In this document: positions 51,270-59,829 of the stretch, piece after piece | Layout: each line of letters opens with the position of its first letter | Position numbering within the stretch: the stretch's first letter is position 1 | Notes under the pieces: model-generated | Told to the model about the DNA's origin: nothing | The model's input: only the letters and a program-made list of their open reading frames with translations | Databases searched by the model: none | NCBI GenBank assembly: GCA_032160945.1 | Contig: JAVHTL010000002.1 | DNA: 64,000 nucleotides | Strand: one strand, 5' to 3' | DNA from: Fervidibacter sp032160945 | GTDB lineage: Bacteria; Armatimonadota; Fervidibacteria; Fervidibacterales; Fervidibacteraceae | Translations under genes and position numbers: made by a program

Positions 51270-52271
51270 TTAAGGTTCGGGGACAGTTTGCAGAAGTCGG
51301 GAAATTATTTGCTCAGGTGAAACTCCATCTGCTTCCGCAGCGAAATTCAAAACCAACCTATGCCTCATAACAGGGTAAGCAACTACTCGGACATCTTCAC
51401 AACTTGCAGCCGTTCGCCCGTAAAGCAAAGCCCTTGCCTTTGCGCCCAAAATCAGACCCTGAGACGCTCTTGGACCTGAACCCCATTGAACCCACTGTCG
51501 GATGAAATCAGGCGAATGTTTTTCTTTCGGTCTCGTTGCCCTAACAAGTTGAACAGCGTATTTGCCAACCCTTTCTGGGACAGGAACTTTCCTGACCAAA
51601 TCTTGCACTTCCAGCAATTCATCTCTGCCCATAACGACTTTCAGGTCAGGTTCGTAGGCAGAAGTCGTCAAGTGAACGATAGTTTCCTCTTCGCTTTCGG
51701 AAGGATAGTCAAGCACGACGCTGAACAAAAATCTGTCCAACTGCGCCTCAGGGAGTGGGTAAGTTCCTTCCATCTCAATCGGGTTTTGAGTTGCTAAGAC
51801 AAAGAAAGGTTGAGGCAGGTCGTAAGTGCGACCGCCGACGGTGACTTTGCGCTCCTGCATCGCTTCCAATAGGGCAGATTGAGTTTTCGGTGGTGCTCTG
51901 TTGATTTCGTCGGCGAGGATGATGTTAGCGAAAATTGGTCCGGGCATGAACTCAAATTTGCGCCTTCCAGTTTCGGGGTCTTCTTGCAAAACATCTGTGC
52001 CTAAAATATCGCTCGGCATCAAGTCAGGCGTGAACTGAATCCTCTTGAAACTCAAATCCAAAACCCTTGCGAGAGTGCTGACAAGTAAAGTTTTGGCTAA
52101 ACCGGGAACGCCAATCAGCAAGCAATGTCCTTTCGCCAAGAGAGCGATGAGCAATTGCTCAATGACTTGGGTTTGACCGACTATGACTTTCCTCAGTTCG
52201 CCAACAATTACTTCCCGCAATTTAGCAACGCGTTCAACAGCCTGCAACTCATGAAGTTCTGTCTCGGTCAT
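51270..52271 (-). CDS. MoxR-family AAA+ ATPase
   Basis: A 333-residue AAA+ protein with Walker A GVPGLAKTLLV (about residue 54), Walker B ILADEINRAPPKTQSALLEAMQE (about 116) and sensor VLATQNPIEMEGTYPLPEAQLDRF (about 162-185), the MoxR signature. MoxR proteins act as chaperones that insert cofactors or activate VWA-domain partners. Usually a DUF58 or VWA gene follows, but here rnpB does; a VWA membrane protein is encoded 8 kb away at 59830-61623. ATG 52271 is preceded by AAGAGGTGACC. Confidence 0.9.
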   Translation of the reverse strand: MTETELHELQAVERVAKLREVIVGELRKVIVGQTQVIEQLLIALLAKGHCLLIGVPGLAKTLLVSTLARVLDLSFKRIQFTPDLMPSDILGTDVLQEDPETGRRKFEFMPGPIFANIILADEINRAPPKTQSALLEAMQERKVTVGGRTYDLPQPFFVLATQNPIEMEGTYPLPEAQLDRFLFSVVLDYPSESEEETIVHLTTSAYEPDLKVVMGRDELLEVQDLVRKVPVPERVGKYAVQLVRATRPKEKHSPDFIRQWVQWGSGPRASQGLILGAKARALLYGRTAASCEDVRVVAYPVMRHRLVLNFAAEADGVSPEQIISRLLQTVPEP

Positions 52272-52353
52272 GACCTTTGGTCACCTCTTTGCTTTTCCGT
52301 GTGCTGTCAATTTTGCGCTCATAAAGGCATTGACGAAAGCAACGAATTCAAGT

Positions 52354-54648
52354 TTAAAGTTCAGGCTCTAAAGGTGCAAATTCAAGGGCTAATCGCTTCA
52401 CGCCGACAGATGGGTCATCAAACTTAACGGTCACTATTGGCAACTTCTCATCGGGTTCAATCCCAACGATTGTCCCAGTGCCGAATTCTCGGTGCTTAAC
52501 TTTCATCCCGATGCGAATTTGGTCAATCTGAAGGGAGTTTTTCAGTTCTCCGATTTGCTTTCTCTGGGTCAACAATTCTCCTACTTTCCGAACCAATGTG
52601 CCTTTTACGATTTCACGCCCATAGGGTTTCTGCGACGGGACGGAAGCAGGTTCTTTCATTTTCAAAAAGCCTTGAGGGGTGGGCACCCCACGCCACTCTT
52701 CAATTAAAGTCATCGGAACTTCGTTCAAAAACCTTGACGGCTCGGTGGGCGTATATTTGGCTTCGCCCCACCTTCCCGTCAGCCATCCTCTCCTTTGAGC
52801 ATAGGTCAGGAAAGCGAAATCTTTTGCCCTCGTCAAAGCCACATAAAAAAGCCTTCTTTCCTCCTCAAGTTGCCATGCGTCATTAAGGCTTCTTGCATGT
52901 GGGAACAAACCTTCTTCCAAGCCAGTAACAAAGACGACGGTAAACTCTAAACCTTTTGCGCTGTGAGAAGTGATGAGAGTTACGATGTCACTTTGCCAAT
53001 TGGCTTCATCTTGAGGTGAAAGGAGAGCCAATTGTTCCAGAAAGGGTTGAAGGGATTGAGATGCAGGCAAATCAGGAAATTGCCTTTCCGCAGCGGTTAC
53101 TAATTGAGCCAAGTTTTCAAGTCGCTCTTGTGCCATGAATTGCCCTTCGGCTTGAGTGATGTAATCTGCGTATCCTGTAGCCTCAACAATGCGCTGAATG
53201 AGTTGGGGCAGGGTCAAAGTTTCCATTTGAGCCTTGAGCAAGTTGATTAGGTCAACAAAACTTCTGACGGCGAAGCGAACCTTTGGGCTTAAAATGGAAA
53301 AAGCAGCATCGCTTGAAATCGCTTCCAAAATTGGGATGCCTTGCTTTATTGCCAATAAGCGCAACTTTTCCAAAGTCCTCTCACCGATGCCCCTTGGAGG
53401 CAGGTTGATGATGCGGGTTAAACTCACTTCGTCGGCAGGGTTGATGAGAATTCTCAGGTAGGCTATCATGTCTTTGATTTCCTTGCGCTCATAAAAACGC
53501 AATGCCCCAACAACGCGATAGGGAATGCCCCATCGGATGAAAGTTTCCTCAAACGGTCTGGATTGAGCGTTGATGCGGTAAATGACTGCAAAATCGCTGT
53601 AACGATACTTGCCTTCACGAAACCACTCGTTCACGATGCTGGCAACGAATGCAGCCTCTTCGTGGTCATCTTGCGCTCTGAAAAGGATGACTGGTTCACC
53701 GCCACCTTTAACTGCACGCAACCGCTTTTCATGCCTGTGCTTGTTGTGGCGAATAACATGCCAAGCAGTGTCAAGAATTGTCTGGGTTGAGCGGTAGTTG
53801 TTTTCCAGCGTGAAAATTTGGATGTCGGGGAAGCGCTTAGGGAGTTCAAGCATAAGCCTCACATCAGAACCTCTCCACGAGTAGATGTTCTGATCATCGT
53901 CGCCGATGACAAAGAGGTTTCTGTGTTTCTCAACCAAAAGCAATGTCAACTCGTGTTGCGGTCTGTTGACATCTTGATACTCGTCAACGAGGACATGCAA
54001 AAAGCGAGTTTGATAATAGTCGGCGACATGGGGATGTTCACGGAGCATTTTGAGGGCAAGCCAGAGCAAATCGTCAAAGTCAACAGCCTTCGCCCGCTTG
54101 AGCGCTTCTTGGTAGCGACCATAGACTTTTGCGACGACTTGTTGGAACGGCGTTTCGGCGATTTCGGCAAATTCTTCAGGCGTTACCATTTCTGTTTTCG
54201 CATCGCTGATGGCTGTGTGAAGGGCAGCGACAGAAAACCTGTCAGGGTCAATGTTGAGTTCCTTGAAAATGGCTTTGAGCAAACTTCGTTGGTCGTCTTC
54301 GTCGTAGATGACAAAATCGTTGGGTAGCCCGATAACTTGACCGTGTTGGCGCAACATTCTGGCACATGAGGAGTGAAAAGTTCCAAGCCACATTGGGTCA
54401 ACGGCTTTACCCACCAAAGCCTCCAATCTCTGCCTTATTTCATCGGCAGCCTTGTTGGTGAATGTTACGGCAAAGATGCGATGGGGCGGAATTCGGTGAA
54501 CCAAAAGCAAGTAAGCGATGCGGTATGTCAACACGCGGGTTTTGCCACTGCCTACTCCAGCAAAAACCATGATCGGACCGTTGGGCGATGTCACCGCTTG
54601 CCGCTGCATTTCATCCAACTCGGAAAACAGCCTTTCCCAAACGCTCAT
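52354..54648 (-). CDS. pcrA: UvrD/PcrA-type ATP-dependent DNA helicase
   Basis: A 764-residue superfamily 1A helicase. Motif I GVGSGKTRVLTYRIAYLL (about 31-48), motif II VDEYQDVNRPQ (about 222), motif III GDDDQNIYSWRG (about 250), motif IV FTLENNYRS and motif VI FYVALTRAKDFAFLTY (about 590) are all present. The C-terminal 60 residues contain VKHREFGTGTIVGIEP, a Tudor-like domain typical of PcrA that contacts RNA polymerase. It acts in DNA repair, replication restart and transcription-coupled processes. ATG 54648; it lies 82 bp upstream of moxR on the same strand. Confidence 0.93.
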   Translation of the reverse strand: MSVWERLFSELDEMQRQAVTSPNGPIMVFAGVGSGKTRVLTYRIAYLLLVHRIPPHRIFAVTFTNKAADEIRQRLEALVGKAVDPMWLGTFHSSCARMLRQHGQVIGLPNDFVIYDEDDQRSLLKAIFKELNIDPDRFSVAALHTAISDAKTEMVTPEEFAEIAETPFQQVVAKVYGRYQEALKRAKAVDFDDLLWLALKMLREHPHVADYYQTRFLHVLVDEYQDVNRPQHELTLLLVEKHRNLFVIGDDDQNIYSWRGSDVRLMLELPKRFPDIQIFTLENNYRSTQTILDTAWHVIRHNKHRHEKRLRAVKGGGEPVILFRAQDDHEEAAFVASIVNEWFREGKYRYSDFAVIYRINAQSRPFEETFIRWGIPYRVVGALRFYERKEIKDMIAYLRILINPADEVSLTRIINLPPRGIGERTLEKLRLLAIKQGIPILEAISSDAAFSILSPKVRFAVRSFVDLINLLKAQMETLTLPQLIQRIVEATGYADYITQAEGQFMAQERLENLAQLVTAAERQFPDLPASQSLQPFLEQLALLSPQDEANWQSDIVTLITSHSAKGLEFTVVFVTGLEEGLFPHARSLNDAWQLEEERRLFYVALTRAKDFAFLTYAQRRGWLTGRWGEAKYTPTEPSRFLNEVPMTLIEEWRGVPTPQGFLKMKEPASVPSQKPYGREIVKGTLVRKVGELLTQRKQIGELKNSLQIDQIRIGMKVKHREFGTGTIVGIEPDEKLPIVTVKFDDPSVGVKRLALEFAPLEPEL

Positions 54649-54725
54649 CTTTGTTCACCTTTTGAACCAAAGTCCTGCAACATTGAAAGTCGGTTTGATA
54701 ACCGAAGGCTAAAATTTCATGCGAT

Positions 54726-54965
54726 TCAGCGAGGCTGAATTGGATAAAGCCTTTTCAGTCTTTCTGCGTAAGCCTTCAATTGGGCAAATCGTTGGTGGGG
54801 CGGAATTTTCAGGCTGAAGATGAAAACCCGAAAATTTTCGGGAAACCTCGGACATTCACGCCATTTGGGAACAAACATCTTCATCCCTCGCCAGCGGTGT
54901 TTCAAAACTTCCTCTCGCCATCGGCGCTTAGCGAAAGCGCTTAACCTTCTGCGTAATTTCGCCAC
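54726..54965 (-). CDS. small basic hypothetical protein
   Basis: A 79-codon frame rich in Arg, Lys and Trp (RRWREEVLKHRWRGMKMFVPKWREC), predicted to be soluble and to bind nucleic acid or membranes. The GTG start has AAGGAG immediately adjacent, which is poor spacing, and a separate GGAGG lies 14 nt further up. I recognise no family, but composition looks coding and it lies in a 316-bp gap between pcrA and leuA. Confidence 0.4.
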   Translation of the reverse strand: MAKLRRRLSAFAKRRWREEVLKHRWRGMKMFVPKWRECPRFPENFRVFIFSLKIPPHQRFAQLKAYAERLKRLYPIQPR

Positions 54966-55110
54966 TCCTTTTCATTCACCTCCAAAACACAAAAAGTTTC
55001 CAGTCGCCATTATGGCACAACTTAACCGTTATCGCTTACGAGGGATTGAGCGTTAAGGGAGGATGAGTTCCAAATTTCAGCAAAAAAGCAAGTCCTCAGT
55101 CAAATCTAAG

Positions 55111-55165
55111 GGAGGGCACATCCCCCGATGCACCAAGATTTTGGCGACTTGGGAGAGTGCCCTCC
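55111..55165. repeat. nested GC-rich hairpin downstream of leuA
   Basis: GGAGGGCAC (55111-55119) and GTGCCCTCC (55157-55165) pair over an inner region that itself can pair (CCAAGATTTTGG). It lies 39 bp past the leuA stop, in leuA's direction of transcription, with TTTTTT about 20 nt later. It could therefore be an unusual terminator as well as a member of the hairpin family. No gene is seen in 54966-55203. Confidence 0.5.
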
Positions 55166-55203
55166 TGCTTTTCAGTCACCTGTTCTTTGCTGATGCCTTT
55201 TTG

Positions 55204-56775
55204 TCAAACTTCGCCACCACGCTGAGGTGAAGGCAGTTTGCGGCGATGGTGATAGGCAAGGCGGTTTATGGCTTGCATGTAAGCCTTTGTAGCCGCTTCA
55301 ATGGTGTCAGGTGAGATGCCGTGTCCTACGAAAATGTTTCCGTGTTCGTCCTCAACCCGAACGATGACATCAGCAACAGCATCTGTGCCTGGTCCGACGG
55401 AGCGAACTTGAAAGTCCACAAGCCTGTGCTTTTCCTTGACCAACTTAGCAATTGTGCGGTAAACGGCGTCAATGGGTCCAACTCCCGTTTCGGAAGCCAA
55501 AAGTTCGTTGCCGTCCAGTTTAATTCGCACCGTTGCTGTCGGCACCGTCCCTTTGCCCGAAACGACATGCATGTAGTCCAACCGATAAACAACTTCATCG
55601 GCGGGGACAGCGTGAACAGTGTCAGCAACGAGACTTTCAAGGTCAGCGTCAATGATGTGTTTCTTGCGGTCAGCAAGTTCTTTGAACCGATTGAAAACCT
55701 CGTCAAGTTGCTCCTTTGTCAACTCGTAACCCAACTCCCTCAGTTTCGCTTCAAGGGCGTGGCGACCACTATGCTTGCCCAAAACGATCCCGCTGCCGGG
55801 CAAGCCGACAAGTTTGGGGTCAATGATTTCGTAAGTCAATGGGTTGCTCAAGACCCCATGCTGGTGAATTCCAGATTCGTGTCGGAAAGCGTTAGCACCG
55901 ACAATGGCTTTGTTTGGTTGGATGTGCATTCCTGTCAACTCGCTGACCAATCTGCTGGTTCGGATAATTTGGTCGTGTCGGATGTTAGTGAAACAGTCAA
56001 GCACCTGCTTGCGACAGTAAATTGCCATGACAATTTCCTCAAGGCTGGCATTGCCAGCACGCTCACCGATGCCGTTAATGGTGCATTCAACTTGGTTTGC
56101 ACCTGCCATCACTCCTGCCAAAGAATTGGCGACTGCCAAACCCAAATCGTTATGGCAGTGGACGCTGACGAACTGCACTTTGTGAATGTTAGGCACTCGC
56201 TCAAAAACAGTCCGAACCAACTGCCCGAACTCGTGAGGCAATGCGTAGCCTACCGTGTCGGGAATGTTGATGGTCGTTGCGCCAGCATCAATGGCTGCTT
56301 CAAAAACTTGACAGAGAAACTCAGGGTCACTTCTGGTAGCATCCTCAGCGCTGAACTCCACATCGTCAGTGTAGTTGCGTGCCCATTTGACTGCCTTAAT
56401 GGCAGCATCCAAAACTTGCTCTCGGGTCATGCGGAGTTTGTATTGCATGTGGATGTCGCTGGTGGCAATGAAAGTGTGGATTCTTCGCTTTTTTGCCGGC
56501 TTGAGAGAATCGCCAGCCACATCAATGTCTTTTTTGACGGCTCGTGACAATCCCGCAATGACTGGGCCTTCGGCAGTGCCAACTTGTTCGGCGATGAGTT
56601 TGACGGAAGCGGCTTCACCTGGTGAAGCGATAGGGAAGCCAGCCTCAATCACATCAACGCCCAACCTTGCAAGTTGCTTTGCTATCTCTAACTTTTCATG
56701 CTGCATCAAACTGACGCCCGGCGATTGTTCACCGTCGCGCAAAGTCGTATCAAAGATGTAAATTCGCCTTGACAT
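55204..56775 (-). CDS. leuA: 2-isopropylmalate synthase
   Basis: A 523-residue LeuA that condenses 2-oxoisovalerate with acetyl-CoA in leucine biosynthesis. The HMGL-like catalytic barrel has FDTTLRDGEQSPGVSL (about 7-22), the metal-binding HCHNDLGLAVANS (about 206) and NGIGERAGNASLEE (about 237). HESGIHQHG and GKHSGRHAL form the linker. The C-terminal LeuA dimer/regulatory domain (about 390-510, GTDAVADVIVRVE) is present, so leucine feedback inhibition is likely. ATG 56775 has AAAGGAGG at 9 nt; ATG 56781 is too close. The transcript probably begins about 240 nt upstream. Confidence 0.93.
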   Translation of the reverse strand: MSRRIYIFDTTLRDGEQSPGVSLMQHEKLEIAKQLARLGVDVIEAGFPIASPGEAASVKLIAEQVGTAEGPVIAGLSRAVKKDIDVAGDSLKPAKKRRIHTFIATSDIHMQYKLRMTREQVLDAAIKAVKWARNYTDDVEFSAEDATRSDPEFLCQVFEAAIDAGATTINIPDTVGYALPHEFGQLVRTVFERVPNIHKVQFVSVHCHNDLGLAVANSLAGVMAGANQVECTINGIGERAGNASLEEIVMAIYCRKQVLDCFTNIRHDQIIRTSRLVSELTGMHIQPNKAIVGANAFRHESGIHQHGVLSNPLTYEIIDPKLVGLPGSGIVLGKHSGRHALEAKLRELGYELTKEQLDEVFNRFKELADRKKHIIDADLESLVADTVHAVPADEVVYRLDYMHVVSGKGTVPTATVRIKLDGNELLASETGVGPIDAVYRTIAKLVKEKHRLVDFQVRSVGPGTDAVADVIVRVEDEHGNIFVGHGISPDTIEAATKAYMQAINRLAYHHRRKLPSPQRGGEV

Positions 56776-56850
56776 CTCCATCAGCCTCCTTTGGGAAATT
56801 TTGTTGTCAGCGGTATGGAAAATGAGCGTTAGTAGGTAAACACAACTTTT

Positions 56851-56994
56851 CGGTCGGGCACAGGCTCAGCGCCCGACCGGTAGCAATAGGGGTAGGCAGA
56901 CAAAGGCTAACGGTGTGACGGCAGAAACCGCCACCAAAACGAAGCAATCAAATTGTCCCTCAATTTTTTGACCCATCTTTCCTTTGCCTGCCTA
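56851..56994 (-). promoter_or_regulatory. structured leader upstream of leuA
   Basis: The 240-nt region between the leuA promoter and leuA contains two helices in the RNA. A 14-bp arm pair (CCTTTGCCTGCCTA at 56981-56994 with TAGGCAGACAAAGG at 56893-56906, one mismatch) encloses about 74 nt. After it comes a 9-bp hairpin CGGTCGGGC/GCCCGACCG (56851-56879). No T-box motif, leucine-rich leader peptide or U-run terminator is evident. It may be an attenuator, a riboswitch-like element or a repeat. Between 56906 and 57135 no other gene is seen. Confidence 0.45.
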
Positions 56995-57021
56995 AGTTGG
57001 GTTTGAAAATTTTCGCCAAAC

Positions 57022-57049
57022 ATTATAGCACAGAAACCGCAAATGTCCA
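57022..57049 (-). promoter_or_regulatory. promoter of leuA
   Basis: On the minus strand TGGACA (57049-57044) and TATAAT (57027-57022) are separated by 16 bp. The preceding TGC makes an extended -10. This is the best promoter for leuA and overlaps the 5' flank of the divergent selenoprotein gene. Confidence 0.65.
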
Positions 57050-57135
57050 TACCCAACTATCGGCTAACATTTGCGTCAAAATCTAAACGGGTTTCAATCC
57101 CCAAAAGCGAAAATTTCTGCGGAGGTGAAAAGCAC

Positions 57136-57708
57136 ATGCGTTGGTTGGCTGTCAGCAGCGCAGCGTTGTTGATGATTGCTTGGGTGGTCTTGGCTCAAGA
57201 GGAAAAGAAAGAACAACCGCCCGACACCGGCTTGAAGGTAGGGGATAGTGTCCCCGCTTACAACCCAATTCATGTCGCAGGCCCAGACAAGGGCACCAAT
57301 ACTTGCCCCGTCTGAAAGTATGGGATGACTCCTCAAGTCCAGATTTGGATACATCTGGACTCTGAGGAAAACACTGCCAGTCTGGCAGTGAAACTTCAGG
57401 AACTCATCCAAAGTGTCCGCAAGGATGGCAAAAAGGCTTATGGCTTTATGATTTGGACTCAGGGCGATGGCATCAAGGATAAACTCACAAAACTTGCCGA
57501 GGAAAAAAAGATTGAGGACATCGCTATATGCTACCTGCCAGATAAGCAAAAGGAATCCTACCTGAAACTTTACAAGGTTGAACTATCCGAAAAACTTCGC
57601 AACATCGTCTTCGTTTACCGAAACAAGCGCTTGGAAACCAAGTTCATCAACCTTGATGCTAAAGACTTCAAGAAAGTTGAGGATGCATTCAAGGCAATAA
57701 TTCAATGA
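57136..57708 (+). CDS. probable selenoprotein, secreted thioredoxin-like (Cys-Pro-Val-Sec)
   Basis: Read through one in-frame TGA (57313-57315), this is a 190-residue protein. Signal peptide (1-20, ending VLAQ) is followed by a thioredoxin-like domain. VGDSVPAYNPIHVAGPDKG leads to Cys57-Pro-Val-TGA60-Lys-Tyr-Gly, and then VQIWIHLD. Related secreted proteins carry CxxC at this spot, so TGA replaces the second catalytic cysteine. Without readthrough the gene would yield 59 residues; the 127-codon downstream frame has no ribosome site or leader. A strong stem-loop starts 15 nt after the TGA. GGAGGTG precedes the ATG. Role inferred as an extracytoplasmic thiol/selenol oxidoreductase. Confidence 0.85.
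57331..57367 (+). promoter_or_regulatory. candidate bacterial SECIS element
   Basis: The RNA folds CCTCA plus AGTCCAGAT (57331-57344) against ATCTGGACT, a bulged C and TGAGG (57353-57367), 14 base pairs in all. The 8-nt apical loop TTGGATAC carries a GG. The loop G lies about 32 nt from the TGA, within the range I recall for bacterial SECIS elements, which bind SelB through a loop guanine. It is inside the coding frame, as bacterial SECIS elements are. A second hairpin (CACTGCCA/TGGCAGTG, 57372-57390) follows at once. Confidence 0.75.
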
Positions 57709-57736
57709 ACTTGGGATTTACGAAAGTGAGGCAAAA

Positions 57737-57776
57737 GAAGGGCATGCCTTTTGGTATGCCCTTCTTTCTTTGTTTT
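57737..57776 (+). terminator. rho-independent terminator after the selenoprotein gene
   Basis: GAAGGGCATGCC and GGTATGCCCTTC form a 12-bp stem (one GT pair) with loop TTTT, then TTTCTTTGTTTT. It lies 28 bp after the stop codon, showing that transcription is meant to run to the end of the readthrough frame. Confidence 0.85.
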
Positions 57777-57809
57777 GCCAGTGTTGCAAAATTGAGGTGG
57801 TGAAGGTTG

Positions 57810-58664
57810 ATGACGCAAGTGGAGTTGAAGTTCCGCAAGATGTTTGGCGACGATGTGCCTGTCGCTGATGAGTTCACTTTGCTGCCACGCTACTACGACG
57901 AACTCATGCAAGGTGTGCCTTACAGCACTTGGGTTCACTACATCGTTGACTTGCTCAACAGGATTGATGACGCATTCAAGTTTCAACGAGTTCTTGAACT
58001 TGCTTGTGGGACAGGAACGGTTGCCCTTGAGTTCGCTCAAAGAGGTCATCAAGTTGTCGGAGTTGACATCTCGCCTGGCATGATTCAAATCGCATGCAAG
58101 AAGGCAAGGAAACTTGGCTTGAGCAGCAGGGCTAAGTTCTACATCCAAGACATTGCCGAGTTGGATTTGCCAGAAGAAGAACCTTTTGACCTTGCAGTTT
58201 GCCTTTTTGACAGCCTCAACTACATCACTGACCCCAATCGGCTCGTCAAAGTTTTCGCTCGGACTTACAGCCACCTTCGTTTCGGTGGCTATTTCGTCTT
58301 TGACCTCAACAGCGAATATGCCCTTCGTGAGAATCTGTTTGACCAAGACAACCTTGATGCTGATGAAAGCAAGACCACGCTTTACTACTACTGGCGCAGT
58401 CATTACTATGAAAACAAAAGACTTTGCCGAGTTGACATGTGGTTTGCTGTTAAGGACGAAAAAGGCAATTTTCTTCGCTTCAAGGAAATCCATTGGCAGC
58501 GTGCCTACTCCATTGATGAGGTTCGCAGGATGGCTGAAACGGCGGGATGGGATTGGGTTAAAGTTTTGGACGCATACACTTATCGCCCGCCAGCCGCAAC
58601 GAGTGAGCGTTGGTATTTCGTTTTGAGGAGGCCAAAAGTGATGGCAAGTCAAATTTCGCCATAA
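57810..58664 (+). CDS. class I SAM-dependent methyltransferase
   Basis: A 284-residue methyltransferase. SAM-binding motif I is VLELACGTGTVALEFAQRGHQVVGVD (about 55-80); motif II region AVCLFDSLNYI (about 130-140) and FGGYFVFDLN (about 160-170) follow. The N-terminal YYDELMQGVPYSTWVHYI and overall layout fit the small-molecule Methyltransf_25 group; the substrate is unknown. TTG/ATG start pair with GAGGTGGTGAAGG upstream; I used ATG 57810. It lies 50 bp upstream of the epimerase gene and is probably cotranscribed with it. Confidence 0.85.
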   Translation: MTQVELKFRKMFGDDVPVADEFTLLPRYYDELMQGVPYSTWVHYIVDLLNRIDDAFKFQRVLELACGTGTVALEFAQRGHQVVGVDISPGMIQIACKKARKLGLSSRAKFYIQDIAELDLPEEEPFDLAVCLFDSLNYITDPNRLVKVFARTYSHLRFGGYFVFDLNSEYALRENLFDQDNLDADESKTTLYYYWRSHYYENKRLCRVDMWFAVKDEKGNFLRFKEIHWQRAYSIDEVRRMAETAGWDWVKVLDAYTYRPPAATSERWYFVLRRPKVMASQISP

Positions 58665-58715
58665 GTAATGTTCGCACCATTGCAATTTTCAGGTTGAGAG
58701 AGGGGAGTGAGTTAA

Positions 58716-59801
58716 GTGGGCAACTGTGGCGATGTGCCGAAGATAGCGGATATAACTTGGGAATTGCTGAAAGTGCCTTTGCACACACCTTTCGCAATCT
58801 CATCTGAGACCACAACCATCACTGATAACCTTTGGGTGAGGTTGCTCTTAGATGACGGGACGGAAGGTTGGGGTGAAGCAGCACCTTCGCCAACGCTCAT
58901 GGGCGAAACTGCAAGGACAGCCGAAGCGGCGCTGAATGAAGCAAAATCTCTGCTTTTAGGGAATCCCGCTCAGTGGCGCCTTTGTGTTCAAACACTTCAC
59001 CAAAATCTTGGCGCTCAAAAATCTGCATGTGCTGCGATTGAAGTGGCTTTGCTTGATGCCTTAGCGAAAAGGAAAGGCATACCCCTTTGGCATTGGTTTG
59101 GAGGGGCAAGGGACGAACTTGAGACCGATGTGACCGTGCCGATTATGCCCGTTGACGAAGCGAAAAATTTCGCTGCCGAATTTGCAGCAAAAGGCTTTCG
59201 CAAGTTGAAACTGAAACTTTCAGGTGATTTGGAAACCGATGAGGCGAGAATTATCGCTGTCTATGAAGCAGCGCCCAATTCAAGTTTGCAACTTGATGCC
59301 AACCAAGCCTATTCTCCGACGAAAGCCTTTCAGCTGCTGAAGCGACTTGAGAAATTTGGGATCATTCCGACACTTTTTGAGCAACCCGTTCCAAAGATGG
59401 ACTGGGACGGGATGAAGTGGCTGACACAGCGTTCGCCAGTGCCCATTTGCGCTGACGAAACCGTTATAACGGCAGGTGATGCTTTGAGGGTCGTTAAGGA
59501 AAATGCTGCACACGCCATCAACATCAAACTGATGAAGAGCGGAATTGCGGAGAGTTTGAAAATCGCCGCTATCGCTCAGACTGCTAACTTGCGTTTGATG
59601 ATTGGTGCAATGGTTGAAAGCGAATTGGGATTGACATCAGCGGCAAACTTGGCTGCTGGGATTGGAGGCTTTGATTTCGTTGACTTGGACACTCACCTGT
59701 TTCTGAAAAACTCGCCTTTTGAGGCTGGTTTTGACCAGCAAGGGGCAAAACTTTGCTTGAAAGCAAAGGCTGGTTTGGGAGTAAGTTTGAAGGCAGCCTA
59801 A
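58716..59801 (+). CDS. dipeptide epimerase (enolase superfamily)
   Basis: A 361-residue member of the muconate-lactonising subgroup of enolases, closest to L-Ala-D/L-Glu epimerases (YkfB/YcjG). Catalytic residues are visible: KLKLKLSG with the KxK acid/base lysine (about 165), metal ligands LDANQAYS (about 192), FEQPVP (about 220) and CADETV (about 245), and the second catalytic lysine NIKLMKSG (about 270). These enzymes recycle murein peptides by interconverting L-Ala-D-Glu and L-Ala-L-Glu, but other dipeptides are common. Start GTG 58716; ATG-like alternatives lack a ribosome site. Confidence 0.87.
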   Translation: MGNCGDVPKIADITWELLKVPLHTPFAISSETTTITDNLWVRLLLDDGTEGWGEAAPSPTLMGETARTAEAALNEAKSLLLGNPAQWRLCVQTLHQNLGAQKSACAAIEVALLDALAKRKGIPLWHWFGGARDELETDVTVPIMPVDEAKNFAAEFAAKGFRKLKLKLSGDLETDEARIIAVYEAAPNSSLQLDANQAYSPTKAFQLLKRLEKFGIIPTLFEQPVPKMDWDGMKWLTQRSPVPICADETVITAGDALRVVKENAAHAINIKLMKSGIAESLKIAAIAQTANLRLMIGAMVESELGLTSAANLAAGIGGFDFVDLDTHLFLKNSPFEAGFDQQGAKLCLKAKAGLGVSLKAA

Positions 59802-59829
59802 ATTTGAGTTCAATCAAAAGGAAGAACGG

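Noticed and set aside
55321..56547. A 408-codon plus-strand frame opposite leuA
   Set aside because: It is entirely antisense to a clear LeuA reading frame with full motifs, has no ribosome site and no recognisable domain.
57313..57315. TGA in the thioredoxin-like gene as a sign of a non-standard genetic code
   Set aside because: TGA ends several intact genes here, including the sigma factor gene and terC, and Trp codons are TGG, so TGA is not globally reassigned.
57325..57708. The downstream half of the selenoprotein as an independent gene
   Set aside because: The ATG at 57325 has no ribosome site, the product would lack the signal peptide and the redox motif, and the frame is exactly continuous with the upstream half.
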